Source: Streptomyces sp. CG4
GTDB lineage: Bacteria; Actinomycetota; Actinomycetes; Streptomycetales; Streptomycetaceae
Assembly: GCF_041080655.1 (NCBI RefSeq)
Contig: NZ_CP163525.1
Span: forward strand, 6,014,001 to 6,078,000
Reading direction: 5' to 3'
Length of the DNA: 64,000 bases
Positions 1-8,083 of this stretch are shown in pieces. A model generated the notes under the pieces. The model saw nothing but the letters and a program-made list of their open reading frames with translations. It did not search any database and was not told the DNA's origin. The first letter of the stretch is position 1; each line of letters starts with the position of its first letter. A program made the translations under genes and the position numbers.

Positions 1-720
1 CCGCAGCAGCTGGTGCTGGCCGCCGAGTTCCCCTCCGCGGCGGCCGCCTGCGACGCCGTCTGCCGGATCATGGCGGGCGGTCACGTCCCCTCCCTCCTCG
101 AACTGATGGACCGCACGACCGTCAAGGCGGTGAACGACCTCGCCCACATGGGCCTGCCGGAGACCACCGAGGCGCTGCTGCTGGCCGCCTTCGACACCCC
201 GGCCCCGGCCGCCGACCTCGCCGCCGTCGGCGCCCTGTGCGAGGCCGCCGGCGCCACCCAGGTCGTCCCGGCCGAGGACGCGGCCGAGTCCGAACTCCTC
301 CTGCAGGCCCGGCGGCTCTCGCTGACCGCGCTGGAGGCGGTCAAGGGCACGACGATGATCGACGACGTGTGCGTGCCCCGCTCGCAGCTCGGCGCGATGC
401 TGGAGGGCGTCGAGCGCATCGCCGGGAAATACCGGCTGACCATCGGCGTCTGCGCCCACGCCGGCGACGGCAACACCCATCCCACCGTCTGCTTCGACGC
501 CCAGGACGAGGACGAGTCCCGCCGGGCCCGCGAGTCCTTCGACGAGATCATGGCCCTCGGCCTGGAACTGGGCGGCACCATCACCGGCGAACACGGCGTC
601 GGCGTCCTGAAGAAGGAGTGGCTGGCCCGGGAGATCGGCCCGGTCGGCGTCGAGATGCAACGGGCCGTGAAGCACGCCTTCGACCCGCTGGGCATCCTCA
701 ATCCCGGCAAGGTCCTGTGA
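1..720 (+). CDS. FAD-linked oxidase, GlcD/D-lactate dehydrogenase type, C-terminal part (5' truncated)
   Basis: The frame is open from the first base, so this is the last 240 codons of a gene that begins outside the window. It carries the C-terminal domain of the FAD-linked oxidases that oxidise 2-hydroxy acids such as glycolate or D-lactate to 2-oxo acids. Visible signatures are HAGDGNTHP near codon 157 and GEHGVG near codon 197, followed by the conserved closing segment FDPLGILNPGKVL. The FAD-binding half is not in the window, so the substrate cannot be assigned. It converges on the SsgA-like gene downstream with a 63-bp gap. Confidence 0.88.
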   Translation, partial: PQQLVLAAEFPSAAAACDAVCRIMAGGHVPSLLELMDRTTVKAVNDLAHMGLPETTEALLLAAFDTPAPAADLAAVGALCEAAGATQVVPAEDAAESELLLQARRLSLTALEAVKGTTMIDDVCVPRSQLGAMLEGVERIAGKYRLTIGVCAHAGDGNTHPTVCFDAQDEDESRRARESFDEIMALGLELGGTITGEHGVGVLKKEWLAREIGPVGVEMQRAVKHAFDPLGILNPGKVL

Positions 721-783
721 AGCAATCCGGGCATCCTCTGAAGCCCGCTCGCCCTCCCCGGTACGGTCTCTCACCGCGGCCCC

Positions 784-1197
784 TCACTGGGCGAGCAGCT
801 GGTCGAGCGCGTCGTCGATGCCGAGTTGCCCGCCCTCCGTTCCCGGCGGGACCACGCGCAGCGTCCGCTCCAGCCAGGCCGACACCTGCGGGATTGGCGC
901 CTCCAGCAGGGCGTCCCCGTCCGGTGAGCTGAGTGCCATCAGTACGACGCTGCGCCCGTCCACCTTCGTCGGCCACACCCGCACGTCCCCCTGCCCGCAC
1001 GGCCGGAACACCCCCTCCACGAGCAGTTCGCGGGCGAACGTCCAGTTGACGGGGGACTCGGAGTTGATGTGGAACATGATGTGGACGGCGTACGGATCGG
1101 CGGAGCGGTAGCTCAGCCGGGCCGGTACCGGGATGCTGCGCTCCGGCGACAGGATGAGCCTCAGTTCCAGCTCGCGTTCCACCACTGTGTGCTCCAT
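784..1197 (-). CDS. ssgG: SsgA-like sporulation and cell-division protein, probably SsgG
   Basis: A 137-residue SsgA-like protein (SALP). These proteins occur in sporulating actinomycetes and help position septa and remodel peptidoglycan in aerial hyphae. Family hallmarks are the start MEHTVVEREL, SADPYAVH, VNWTFARELLVEGVFRP, GDVRVWP and the block SSPDGDALLEAP. The start ATG at 1197 has a GGAA-type ribosome site and gives the usual family length; an upstream in-frame extension is arginine/proline-rich and not SALP-like. Assignment to SsgG (SCO2924 in S. coelicolor) rests on remembered gene order next to the oxidase and RDD genes. The SALP call itself is firm. Confidence 0.85.
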   Translation of the reverse strand: MEHTVVERELELRLILSPERSIPVPARLSYRSADPYAVHIMFHINSESPVNWTFARELLVEGVFRPCGQGDVRVWPTKVDGRSVVLMALSSPDGDALLEAPIPQVSAWLERTLRVVPPGTEGGQLGIDDALDQLLAQ

Positions 1198-1443
1198 GAC
1201 CTGCGTTCCTTTCCTCGTCCGCGCTGGTCGGGGCCGCTCGGAACGGTCCCGCACCAGGGGAGAGCGGGCAGGGGCTGCGCCATTACGCGGGTTCGGGGAA
1301 TTTTCTTTCGCGGACCTGTGAGAGTGGGGCACGGCATTGCCCGGAAAGGAGTGGGTCCTGCGGGACTGGCGCTGCGGGGTGCCCGGGTCTGATAGATGTG
1401 GAGACCCCTATTCCCACCCCCGAGCAGATACGGGACGACGGAC

Positions 1444-3126
1444 ATGAGCGCCCCAACCCCGGCCCCAGGTGACGACAGGCCCCGCGAGGGCTACTACCCG
1501 GACCCGTCCATCCCCGGCTACGTCCGGTACTGGAACGGCGCCTCCTGGGTGCCCGGCACCAGCCGGCCGGCGCCGAAGGACGGTGAACCGCTCACCCCGC
1601 CGCCCGGCGTCCGCCCGGCGACCCCCGCGGTGGAGGAGACGGGCCCGCACTTCTTCGACGAGGACCCGCAGCCGACGCCCGGCGGGCAGAACCGGCCCGG
1701 CGCCTGGTCCGCCGACGGTCAGCATCCTCCTGCCGGTGCCGGAGGCCGGGCCGCCGGGCCGCCCGGTGCCGCCGGCGACAGTGGCGGGCGTACCGCCTGG
1801 GGTGTCGACCCCAGGGTGCCGGCGGAGGGTTCGGCCCAGCTGCCCGGGCAGGCCGGCCAGGCCGGGCATGCCGACGGCGCGGCCTCGGTCCCGCCGGCGG
1901 AGGACGACGAGCGGGATCCCAGCGGCACCTTCCTCTTCCGCCGCCCGGTCCCGGGGCCCGCGGCCGTCCAGGACGAGGGCACGATGACGTTCCGCCCGGT
2001 ACCGGGCCAGGGCCGGCCGGGTGCGCAGGCGCCCGGCGGCCGGGCCGGAGGGCCGGGTGCGGTGGACCCGGGCTACGGCTCGCGGCCCTCGGCCGGCGCG
2101 CAGGCCGCCGGTGCGGAGGCCGGGGCGGGCCCCGGTTTCGGGCCGCACGGCTCGGGCGGCGCTCCCGGTACTCCCGGTGCTCCCGGTACGCCCGGCGCTC
2201 CCGGCCCGTCCGGTGGCTTCGGGCCGCAGGGGCCCGTCGGCGCGCCCACCCCGCCCGCCGCCGGGAACCCCTCGATCCCCGCCCCGCAGTCCGGGGGTCC
2301 CGGTTTCGGTGCCGGAAAGGCCGCCGCGTCACGTGCCGCCGCCGCGCAGGCACCGCAAGCAGCCCGCGCGCCGCAGGCAAGCCAGGCGCCGCAGGCCGCG
2401 CAGGCACCCCGAGGGGTGCAGCAGCCCCTGCAGTCCGCTCAGGCCGCGCCCGCCTCCGTGGTGCCCTCGGTGCCCGCGCAGGGCGGTGCCCCGGCCGCCC
2501 CGGTGACCAGTGGACCCGGTGGCGGTCAGACGTCCTGGGCGCAGCAGGTGCACCAGCTGGCCGGGGGCGCCGACGAGCAGCCCGTCGCGCCGTGGAAGCC
2601 GGTGGTGGAGGACCCGTTCCAGGCGGCCGCGCGCCGCCAGGCCGCCGCCCGTCCCGCCGGACTCGGCAAGCGGTTCGCCGCCCGGCTGATCGACACCCTG
2701 GTGGTGGGCGCGGTGACGGCCGCCGCCGCCGTACCGCTCGGCACCAAGGCTGTCGACCACGTCCAGCAGAAGATCGACGCGGCCAGGCTGTCCGGCCGTG
2801 AGGTCACCGTCTGGCTGCTCGACGGCACGACCGGCACCAGCCTCGGCATCGTGCTCGCCGTCCTGCTGCTCGTCGGCGTGGTGTACGAGGTGCTGCCGAC
2901 CGCCAAGTGGGGCCGCACCCTCGGCAAGAAGCTGCTGGGGCTTCAGGTGCGGGACATCGAGGCGCACGAGCCCCCGGCCTTCGGCCGGGCACTGCGCCGC
3001 TGGCTGGTCTACAGCGTGCCCGGCCTGCTCGGCATCGGGATCGTGGGCGTGCTGTGGTGCCTGTTCGACCGGCCCTGGCACCAGTGCTGGCACGACAAGG
3101 CGGCCCACACCTTCGTCGCGGACTGA
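1444..3126 (+). CDS. RDD family membrane protein with DUF2510 and long Pro/Gly/Ala-rich linker
   Basis: A 560-residue protein. Residues about 11-40 form a DUF2510 domain (GYYPDPSIPGYVRYWNGASW). Residues about 50-400 are low complexity, rich in Pro, Gly, Ala and Gln, with a collagen-like stretch near residues 240-260. The C-terminal 150 residues are an RDD domain (AARLIDTLVV, then GRTLGKKLLGLQVRD and WHDKAAHTFV) with about three membrane segments. RDD proteins are poorly defined membrane proteins, some linked to transport. The start ATG at 1444 was chosen because the DUF2510 domain follows directly. The gene is followed by a second RDD gene 88 bp downstream, so the two are probably co-transcribed. 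Confidence 0.85.
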   Translation: MSAPTPAPGDDRPREGYYPDPSIPGYVRYWNGASWVPGTSRPAPKDGEPLTPPPGVRPATPAVEETGPHFFDEDPQPTPGGQNRPGAWSADGQHPPAGAGGRAAGPPGAAGDSGGRTAWGVDPRVPAEGSAQLPGQAGQAGHADGAASVPPAEDDERDPSGTFLFRRPVPGPAAVQDEGTMTFRPVPGQGRPGAQAPGGRAGGPGAVDPGYGSRPSAGAQAAGAEAGAGPGFGPHGSGGAPGTPGAPGTPGAPGPSGGFGPQGPVGAPTPPAAGNPSIPAPQSGGPGFGAGKAAASRAAAAQAPQAARAPQASQAPQAAQAPRGVQQPLQSAQAAPASVVPSVPAQGGAPAAPVTSGPGGGQTSWAQQVHQLAGGADEQPVAPWKPVVEDPFQAAARRQAAARPAGLGKRFAARLIDTLVVGAVTAAAAVPLGTKAVDHVQQKIDAARLSGREVTVWLLDGTTGTSLGIVLAVLLLVGVVYEVLPTAKWGRTLGKKLLGLQVRDIEAHEPPAFGRALRRWLVYSVPGLLGIGIVGVLWCLFDRPWHQCWHDKAAHTFVAD

Positions 3127-3214
3127 CCGGACGAGGCGGCGGTTCCGAGGCGGCGGTACTCCGTACGGCCGCCCGTCGGATGCGGAGCCGGGGCGTTCGC
3201 GGTCCACTCGGGCC

Positions 3215-3964
3215 ATGAGCAGTGAACCGCCCCCCGGCTCGGGAGAGCAGCCCCCCGAGGACGACCCGTTCAGGAAGCGGCCCCCGTCGGACCAGGGGTC
3301 GGGCTCGCCGTACGACACCCCGTCCGGCGGCGCCCAGCAGCCCCCACCACCCGGCGGCGGGGGCCCGCAACCGCCCCCCGGCGGCCCGCAACCGCCCCCG
3401 CCCCCCTACGGAGGCCAGCAGCCACCACCCCCCTACGGCGGTGGCCAGCCTCCTCCCTACGGCGGCGGCCCCTACGGCGGTGGCCCGGGCGGCTATCCCG
3501 GTGACCCGCTGGCCGGTATGCCCCCGCTCGCCGACAGCGGCAGACGCACGCTCGCGCGGATCGTCGACATGATCCTCGTCGGCATCGTCGTCTGGCTGCT
3601 CACCTGGGCGTTCGGCGTGCGCGAGTACCAGGTCAACGGCGACCACGTCGAGGTCGGCAAGTCCGTGGGCCAGTCCGTGATCGCGGCCGTGCTGTACGTC
3701 GCGTACGACACCTCCATGATGAGCAAGTACGGCCAGACCCTCGGCAAGAAGTGGCTCAACATGCGGGTGGCGAACCTGGACAACGGCGCCACGCCCTCGG
3801 TGCAGACCAACCTGATCCGCGCCCTGGTGCTCTGGGTGCCGTTCGCCTTCTGCTGCGCCTGCATCTGGACGGCGATCTGCGGCGGCTGGAGCTTCTTCGA
3901 CAAGCCCTACAAACAGGGCCTGCACGACAAGGCGGCCAAGACGGTGGTGGTCACCACCGATTGA
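3215..3964 (+). CDS. RDD family membrane protein with Pro/Gly-rich N-terminus
   Basis: A 249-residue protein. The first ~105 residues are a hydrophilic, Pro/Gly-rich tail with PPPPYGG-like repeats, probably cytoplasmic. The rest is an RDD domain: SGRRTLARIVDMILVGIVVW, then YGQTLGKKWLNMRV, and the closing HDKAAKTVVV, with three or four hydrophobic segments. The ATG at 3215 opens the characteristic MSSEPPPGSG tail. It lies directly after another RDD gene, which points to a duplicated, co-transcribed pair. The transported substrate, if any, is unknown. Confidence 0.85.
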   Translation: MSSEPPPGSGEQPPEDDPFRKRPPSDQGSGSPYDTPSGGAQQPPPPGGGGPQPPPGGPQPPPPPYGGQQPPPPYGGGQPPPYGGGPYGGGPGGYPGDPLAGMPPLADSGRRTLARIVDMILVGIVVWLLTWAFGVREYQVNGDHVEVGKSVGQSVIAAVLYVAYDTSMMSKYGQTLGKKWLNMRVANLDNGATPSVQTNLIRALVLWVPFAFCCACIWTAICGGWSFFDKPYKQGLHDKAAKTVVVTTD

Positions 3965-3994
3965 GACGCCGCTCTCCGCTCACGTATGAGCCGC

Positions 3995-4240
3995 TCAGAG
4001 CGCCGTGGACACCGGCTGCTCTTGAGGTGCGGACTCGACGGATCGGGTCGGTTCCTCGGCCGCCGGGGCCTTCGGCAAGGGCACCGTCATCGCGACGAGC
4101 AGCCCCAGGGCCAGCGCGGCGAGGGCGATGACGGTGACCCCGAGGCCCGAACTCGTCTGGGACAGCAGCAGCATGGCGAGCGTCGAGAAGATCACGGTGC
4201 ACGAACCGTAAACGAGCTGTGCGGCAGTCGGACGAGGCAT
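3995..4240 (-). CDS. Small two-helix membrane protein of unknown function
   Basis: An 81-residue protein starting MPRPTAAQLVYGS at 4240. It has two predicted membrane helices, around residues 7-27 (CTVIFSTLAMLLL) and 33-53 (VTVIALAALALGLLVAM), then a short hydrophilic tail. I do not recognise a named family. It converges on the second RDD gene with 30 bp between stops, and is divergent from the M6 protease gene. An in-frame extension to 4357 has no membrane or domain character and was not used. Confidence 0.65.
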   Translation of the reverse strand: MPRPTAAQLVYGSCTVIFSTLAMLLLSQTSSGLGVTVIALAALALGLLVAMTVPLPKAPAAEEPTRSVESAPQEQPVSTAL

Positions 4241-4455
4241 GGCAATCGTGTCCTCGGAAGTCTTCGGGCGGAGTGGGGGGTGCCATTCGACTCTCTTCGC
4301 GTGCATGCCCGAACCGGCCCCCTGGTAAGCGTGACCTAACCCACGGTACAGGTGCACGGGGGGCGCACAGGAAGCACGGCATACGTAAAGCGGACGTCAA
4401 CTCCGCATAGTGCACACGAAGTGGCTGAGTCAAGGTCTGTCTTTTCTGCTAAACC

Positions 4456-4478
4456 TCAAGTCAAATTACGTCACTTGA
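4456..4478. promoter_or_regulatory. Inverted repeat upstream of the secreted M6 protease
   Basis: TCAAGT and ACTTGA form perfect 6-bp arms around an 11-bp spacer, 52 bp before the protease start. The surrounding 60 bp are unusually AT-rich for this genome, which fits a promoter. It could be an operator, but no known regulator was matched. Confidence 0.3.
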
Positions 4479-4529
4479 AACACGCGCACGACCATGCACA
4501 CCTGCGTGCAGCGCTAGAGGGGAACTCAA

Positions 4530-6890
4530 GTGACCAGCAGATCCTGGACGTTCAGAGCGGCCGCGGTCGGCGTGACGCTCGCGGCGGCTTCCGCCACGTT
4601 CGCCACCTTCGCCGTCGCGGAGGCCAGCACCCAGGCGGCCCGCTCCGCCGCCGTCCACCGGCACGATCCGGCTCCGGTGACACAGCGGGCGGACGACCTG
4701 GACGGTCCGCTCAGCAAGACCCAGGAAGCCCAGCGCCGGGAGGCGCTGAACCAGCTCATATCGGGCAAGACCAAGGCGCAGGAGCGGGGCGGCTCCAAGG
4801 TGGTCCAGCTCAAGAGCCGCAAGGGCAAGGGCAAGTACGTCGAGCTGAGCCGCGAGAAGACCGACAAGATCTTCACGATCCTGGTGGAGTTCGGGGACAA
4901 GACCGACCCCAAGTACGGCGGCACGGCGGGCCCGCTGCACAACCGGATCGCCGCGCCGGACCGCACGCAGAACAACTCCACGGCCTGGCAGAAGGACTAC
5001 AACCAGAAGCATTACCAGGACCTCTACTTCGGCACGGGGAAGAAGACCGAGTCGCTGAAGAAGTACTACGAGAAGCAGTCCTCGGGCCGCTACTCGGTCG
5101 ACGGCGAGGTCTCGGACTGGGTCAAGGTCCCCTACAACGAGGCCCGTTACGGCAACAACGCCTGCGGCCAGACCAACTGCCCGGCCGTGTGGAACATCGT
5201 CAGCGACGGCCTGAACGCCTGGGTCGCCCAGCAGAAGGCGGCCGGCAAGACCGACGCCGACATCAAGAAGGACCTCGCCCAGTACGACCAGTGGGACCGC
5301 TACGACTACAACCACGACGGCAACTTCAACGAGCCCGACGGCTACATCGACCACTTCCAGATCGTGCACGCCGGCGAGGACGAGTCCGCGGGCGGCGGCG
5401 CGCAGGGCAAGGACGCGATCTGGGCCCACCGCTGGTACGCCTTCGGCACCGACAAGGGCGTCACCGGCCCCGCGGACAACAAGCTCGGCGGCGCCCAGAT
5501 CGGCGACACCGGGATCTGGGTCGGCGACTACACCATCCAGCCGGAGAACGGCGGCCTCGGCGTCTTCGCCCACGAGTACGGCCACGACCTCGGCCTGCCG
5601 GACGAGTACGACACCGCCGGCGGCGACAACTCCACCGGTTTCTGGACCCTGATGTCCTCCGGCTCGTGGCTCGGCACCGGCAAGGAGTCCATCGGCAACC
5701 TGCCCGGCGACATGAACGCCTGGGACAAGCTGCAGCTCGGCTGGCTCAACTACGACACCGCGAAGGCCGGTACGCAGTCCACGCACAAGCTGGGCGTCGC
5801 CGAGTACAACACCTGGGACAAGCAGGCCCTCCTGGTCGATCTGCCGGACAAGGCGGTCACCACCACCATCACCGAGCCGGCCCAGGGGGCGACCCAGTGG
5901 TGGAGCGGCAGCGGCAACGACCTGAAGAACACGCTGACCCGGTCCGTGGACCTCACCGGCAAGTCCTCGGCCAAGCTGGACCTGGACGGCTGGTGGGCCA
6001 CCGAGGACGGCTACGACTTCGTCTACACCGAGGTGTCGACCGACGGCGGCGCCAACTGGACCGCCCTGGACGGCACGGCGGACGGCCAGGCCATCCCGCG
6101 TGACGGCGGCGGCAAGCCGGCGCTGACCGGCTTCTCGAAGACGCACAAGAAACTGTCGTACGCGCTCGACGCCTACGCGGGCAAGAAGATCGACCTGCGC
6201 TTCCGCTACGCCACCGACAGCGGGGTCGCGGAGAACGGCTTCACGGCCGACGAGATCACCGTGAGCGCCGACGGCACGCCGCTCTTCTCGGACAACGCCG
6301 AGACGCAGGACGCCGGTTGGACCGCGAACGGCTTCTCCCGCATCGGCGCGTCCTTCACCAAGGACTACAAGCAGTACTACCTCGCCGAGAACCGGCAGTA
6401 CGTGTCCTACGACAAGACGCTCAAGGCCGGCCCGTACAACTACGGTTCGGCCCAGCGCCCCGGCTGGGTGGAGCACTACCCGTACCAGAACGGCCTGTTG
6501 ATCTGGAAGTGGGACACCTCCCAGGCGGACAACAACACCAACAGCACCAACGGCCACCCGGGTTCCGGTCTGATCCTGCCGGTCGACTCCCACCCGCAGG
6601 CTCTGAAGTGGTCCGACGGCACGCTGCTGCGCAACCGCATGCAGGCCTACGACTCCCCGTTCAGCCTGTACGGCACGGACGGCATCACGCTGCACAAGGC
6701 GGACGTCCCGACGGTGATCAGGGCCTCGAAGGGGGTGCCGGTCTTCAACGACCACACCAGCACCTACTACGACCCGGCGAACCCCGCCGGGGGCGTGAAG
6801 GTCACTGACACCAACACCAAGATCGCGATCGTCAAGCAGGCCGAGAACGGCTCGACGATCATGCTCAAGATTGGTCCAGCAGTGAACTAA
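4530..6890 (+). CDS. Secreted M6-family metalloprotease (immune inhibitor A type)
   Basis: A 786-residue exported zinc protease. Residues 1 to about 34 are a Sec-type signal peptide (MTSRSWTFRAAAVGVTLAAA). The zinc site HEYGH is at residues 348-352, followed by DLGLPDEYD, as in immune inhibitor A peptidases of family M6. The C-terminal half (after about residue 430) contains repeated beta-rich segments with TTEDGYDFVYTEVSTDGG-like sequence, typical of the MAM/immunoglobulin-like domain of this family. The GTG start at 4530 has a clear AGGGGAA ribosome site. It probably acts outside the cell on protein substrates during growth on mycelial or soil proteins. A hairpin terminator follows. Confidence 0.92.
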   Translation: MTSRSWTFRAAAVGVTLAAASATFATFAVAEASTQAARSAAVHRHDPAPVTQRADDLDGPLSKTQEAQRREALNQLISGKTKAQERGGSKVVQLKSRKGKGKYVELSREKTDKIFTILVEFGDKTDPKYGGTAGPLHNRIAAPDRTQNNSTAWQKDYNQKHYQDLYFGTGKKTESLKKYYEKQSSGRYSVDGEVSDWVKVPYNEARYGNNACGQTNCPAVWNIVSDGLNAWVAQQKAAGKTDADIKKDLAQYDQWDRYDYNHDGNFNEPDGYIDHFQIVHAGEDESAGGGAQGKDAIWAHRWYAFGTDKGVTGPADNKLGGAQIGDTGIWVGDYTIQPENGGLGVFAHEYGHDLGLPDEYDTAGGDNSTGFWTLMSSGSWLGTGKESIGNLPGDMNAWDKLQLGWLNYDTAKAGTQSTHKLGVAEYNTWDKQALLVDLPDKAVTTTITEPAQGATQWWSGSGNDLKNTLTRSVDLTGKSSAKLDLDGWWATEDGYDFVYTEVSTDGGANWTALDGTADGQAIPRDGGGKPALTGFSKTHKKLSYALDAYAGKKIDLRFRYATDSGVAENGFTADEITVSADGTPLFSDNAETQDAGWTANGFSRIGASFTKDYKQYYLAENRQYVSYDKTLKAGPYNYGSAQRPGWVEHYPYQNGLLIWKWDTSQADNNTNSTNGHPGSGLILPVDSHPQALKWSDGTLLRNRMQAYDSPFSLYGTDGITLHKADVPTVIRASKGVPVFNDHTSTYYDPANPAGGVKVTDTNTKIAIVKQAENGSTIMLKIGPAVN

Positions 6891-6919
6891 TCCACATTTA
6901 CGCAGGTCACGCGCGTTTC

Positions 6920-6947
6920 GGCGGTAGCCCCTTGGCGGGTTGCCGCC
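6920..6947 (+). terminator. Hairpin terminator after the M6 protease
   Basis: An 11-bp stem with two G-U pairs (GGCGGTAGCCC with GGGTTGCCGCC) and a 6-base loop lies 29 bp after the protease stop codon. Confidence 0.55.
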
Positions 6948-7011
6948 GATCGTGTTTAGGTGCGTCCTGTGGATCGCTTATTGACACCGACGGAAACGGG
7001 GATGTGACCGC

Positions 7012-7329
7012 ATGGCCGCTGGAGGCTTCTGCAAACTGCCGAACGGCACGGTCGTGGTGGCGCTGAATCTGCCCTACGACGCCGTCGGGGTGCGGGTACT
7101 GGTGCACGCCCACAACCGCGCCCGAGCCCTGACCAGGCTCCGCAATCTGGGGTTCCGCGCGATCTACCTCCGGGGGAACGCCGCGCCTCCGACGCCCGAC
7201 GAGGTCACGGCGGTGCTGCACCATCCGGACGGCCTGATATGGCGTACGGCTCCCGCCGACAACGGTGTCATCGTGAACGAGCTGTGGCATCCCATCCGAG
7301 CGCTTCTTCGCAGGTCAGCGGTGGTTTAG
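7012..7329 (+). CDS. Conserved hypothetical protein, 105 residues
   Basis: A soluble 105-residue protein starting MAAGGFCKLPNGTVVVALNL. It contains a segment RALTRLRNLGFRAIYLRGN and ends with ELWHPIRALLRRSAVV. Coding character is good (GC-rich third positions, ATG start after a GGGATGTG stretch), but I recognise no family and see no signal peptide or membrane segment. It stands alone between the M6 protease and the convergent pncA gene. Confidence 0.6.
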   Translation: MAAGGFCKLPNGTVVVALNLPYDAVGVRVLVHAHNRARALTRLRNLGFRAIYLRGNAAPPTPDEVTAVLHHPDGLIWRTAPADNGVIVNELWHPIRALLRRSAVV

Positions 7330-7392
7330 CCGAAGTCGACGGGTGGGGGGTGCGGGTCCGGTGCCGGGGCCCGCGCCCCCGGGCCGGCCGCT

Positions 7393-7986
7393 CTAACCGC
7401 TTACCACCGGCTTGCCGGTGAGCTCCACTCCCGCCGCCCGCAGCTCCTCCAGCGCCCGCTCCGTCGTCTGCGGGGCGACCCCGGCCGTCAGGTCCAGCAG
7501 GACCTGGGTGCGGAAGCCCTCGCGCGCGGCGTCCAGGGCGGTGGCGCGTACGCAGTGGTCGGTGGCTATGCCCACCACGTCGACCTCGTCGATGTGCCGG
7601 GCGCGGAGCCAGTCGGCCAGCGGGACGCCGTTCTCGTCGACGCCCTCGAAGCCGCTGTAGGCGGCCGAGTACGCGCCCTTGTCGAAGACCGCGTCGATCG
7701 CGCCGGAGGCGACGGCCGGGGCGAAGTTCGGGTGGAAGCCGACGCCCTCCGTGCCCGCGACGCAGTGCGCGGGCCAGGAGTGGACGAAGTCGGGATCGTC
7801 GGCGAAGTGGCCGCCGGGGGCGATGTGGTGATCCCGGGTGGCGACCACGTGCCGGTATCCGGTGCCCGCCGCCTGGCCGATCAGTTCCGTGATCGCGGCG
7901 GCCACGTCCGCACCCCCGGCCACCGCGAGGCTGCCCCCCTCGCAGAAGTCGTTCTGCACATCTACGACGATCAAGGCGCGGCGCAT
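7393..7986 (-). CDS. pncA: Nicotinamidase
   Basis: A 197-residue cysteine hydrolase of the isochorismatase fold that converts nicotinamide to nicotinate and ammonia in NAD salvage. The catalytic triad is visible as Asp9 (VVDVQNDF), Lys103 (FDKGAYS) and Cys145 (ATDHCVRATALDA). The metal-site motif RDHH with Asp52 and His54 is also present. The start at 7986 (MRRALIVVDV) is the normal family start; the longer reading upstream is not homologous. It lies 97 bp downstream of pncB on the same strand, so the two steps of the nicotinate salvage route are adjacent. Confidence 0.93.
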   Translation of the reverse strand: MRRALIVVDVQNDFCEGGSLAVAGGADVAAAITELIGQAAGTGYRHVVATRDHHIAPGGHFADDPDFVHSWPAHCVAGTEGVGFHPNFAPAVASGAIDAVFDKGAYSAAYSGFEGVDENGVPLADWLRARHIDEVDVVGIATDHCVRATALDAAREGFRTQVLLDLTAGVAPQTTERALEELRAAGVELTGKPVVSG

Positions 7987-8083
7987 GGCGGGTGTCCTTC
8001 GACTAAGAGTTAAGTAACTGAGCCTAGAGACTTCCGGGCCCGCGCGGGAGGGGGCGGGCGAGGGGGCGGAGGGCGGTCCCGCT

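Noticed and set aside
4461..6755. A 764-codon open frame on the minus strand opposite the M6 protease
   Set aside because: It has no domain or signal and lies wholly opposite a strong gene. Long antisense frames are common at high GC because stop codons are rare in these frames.
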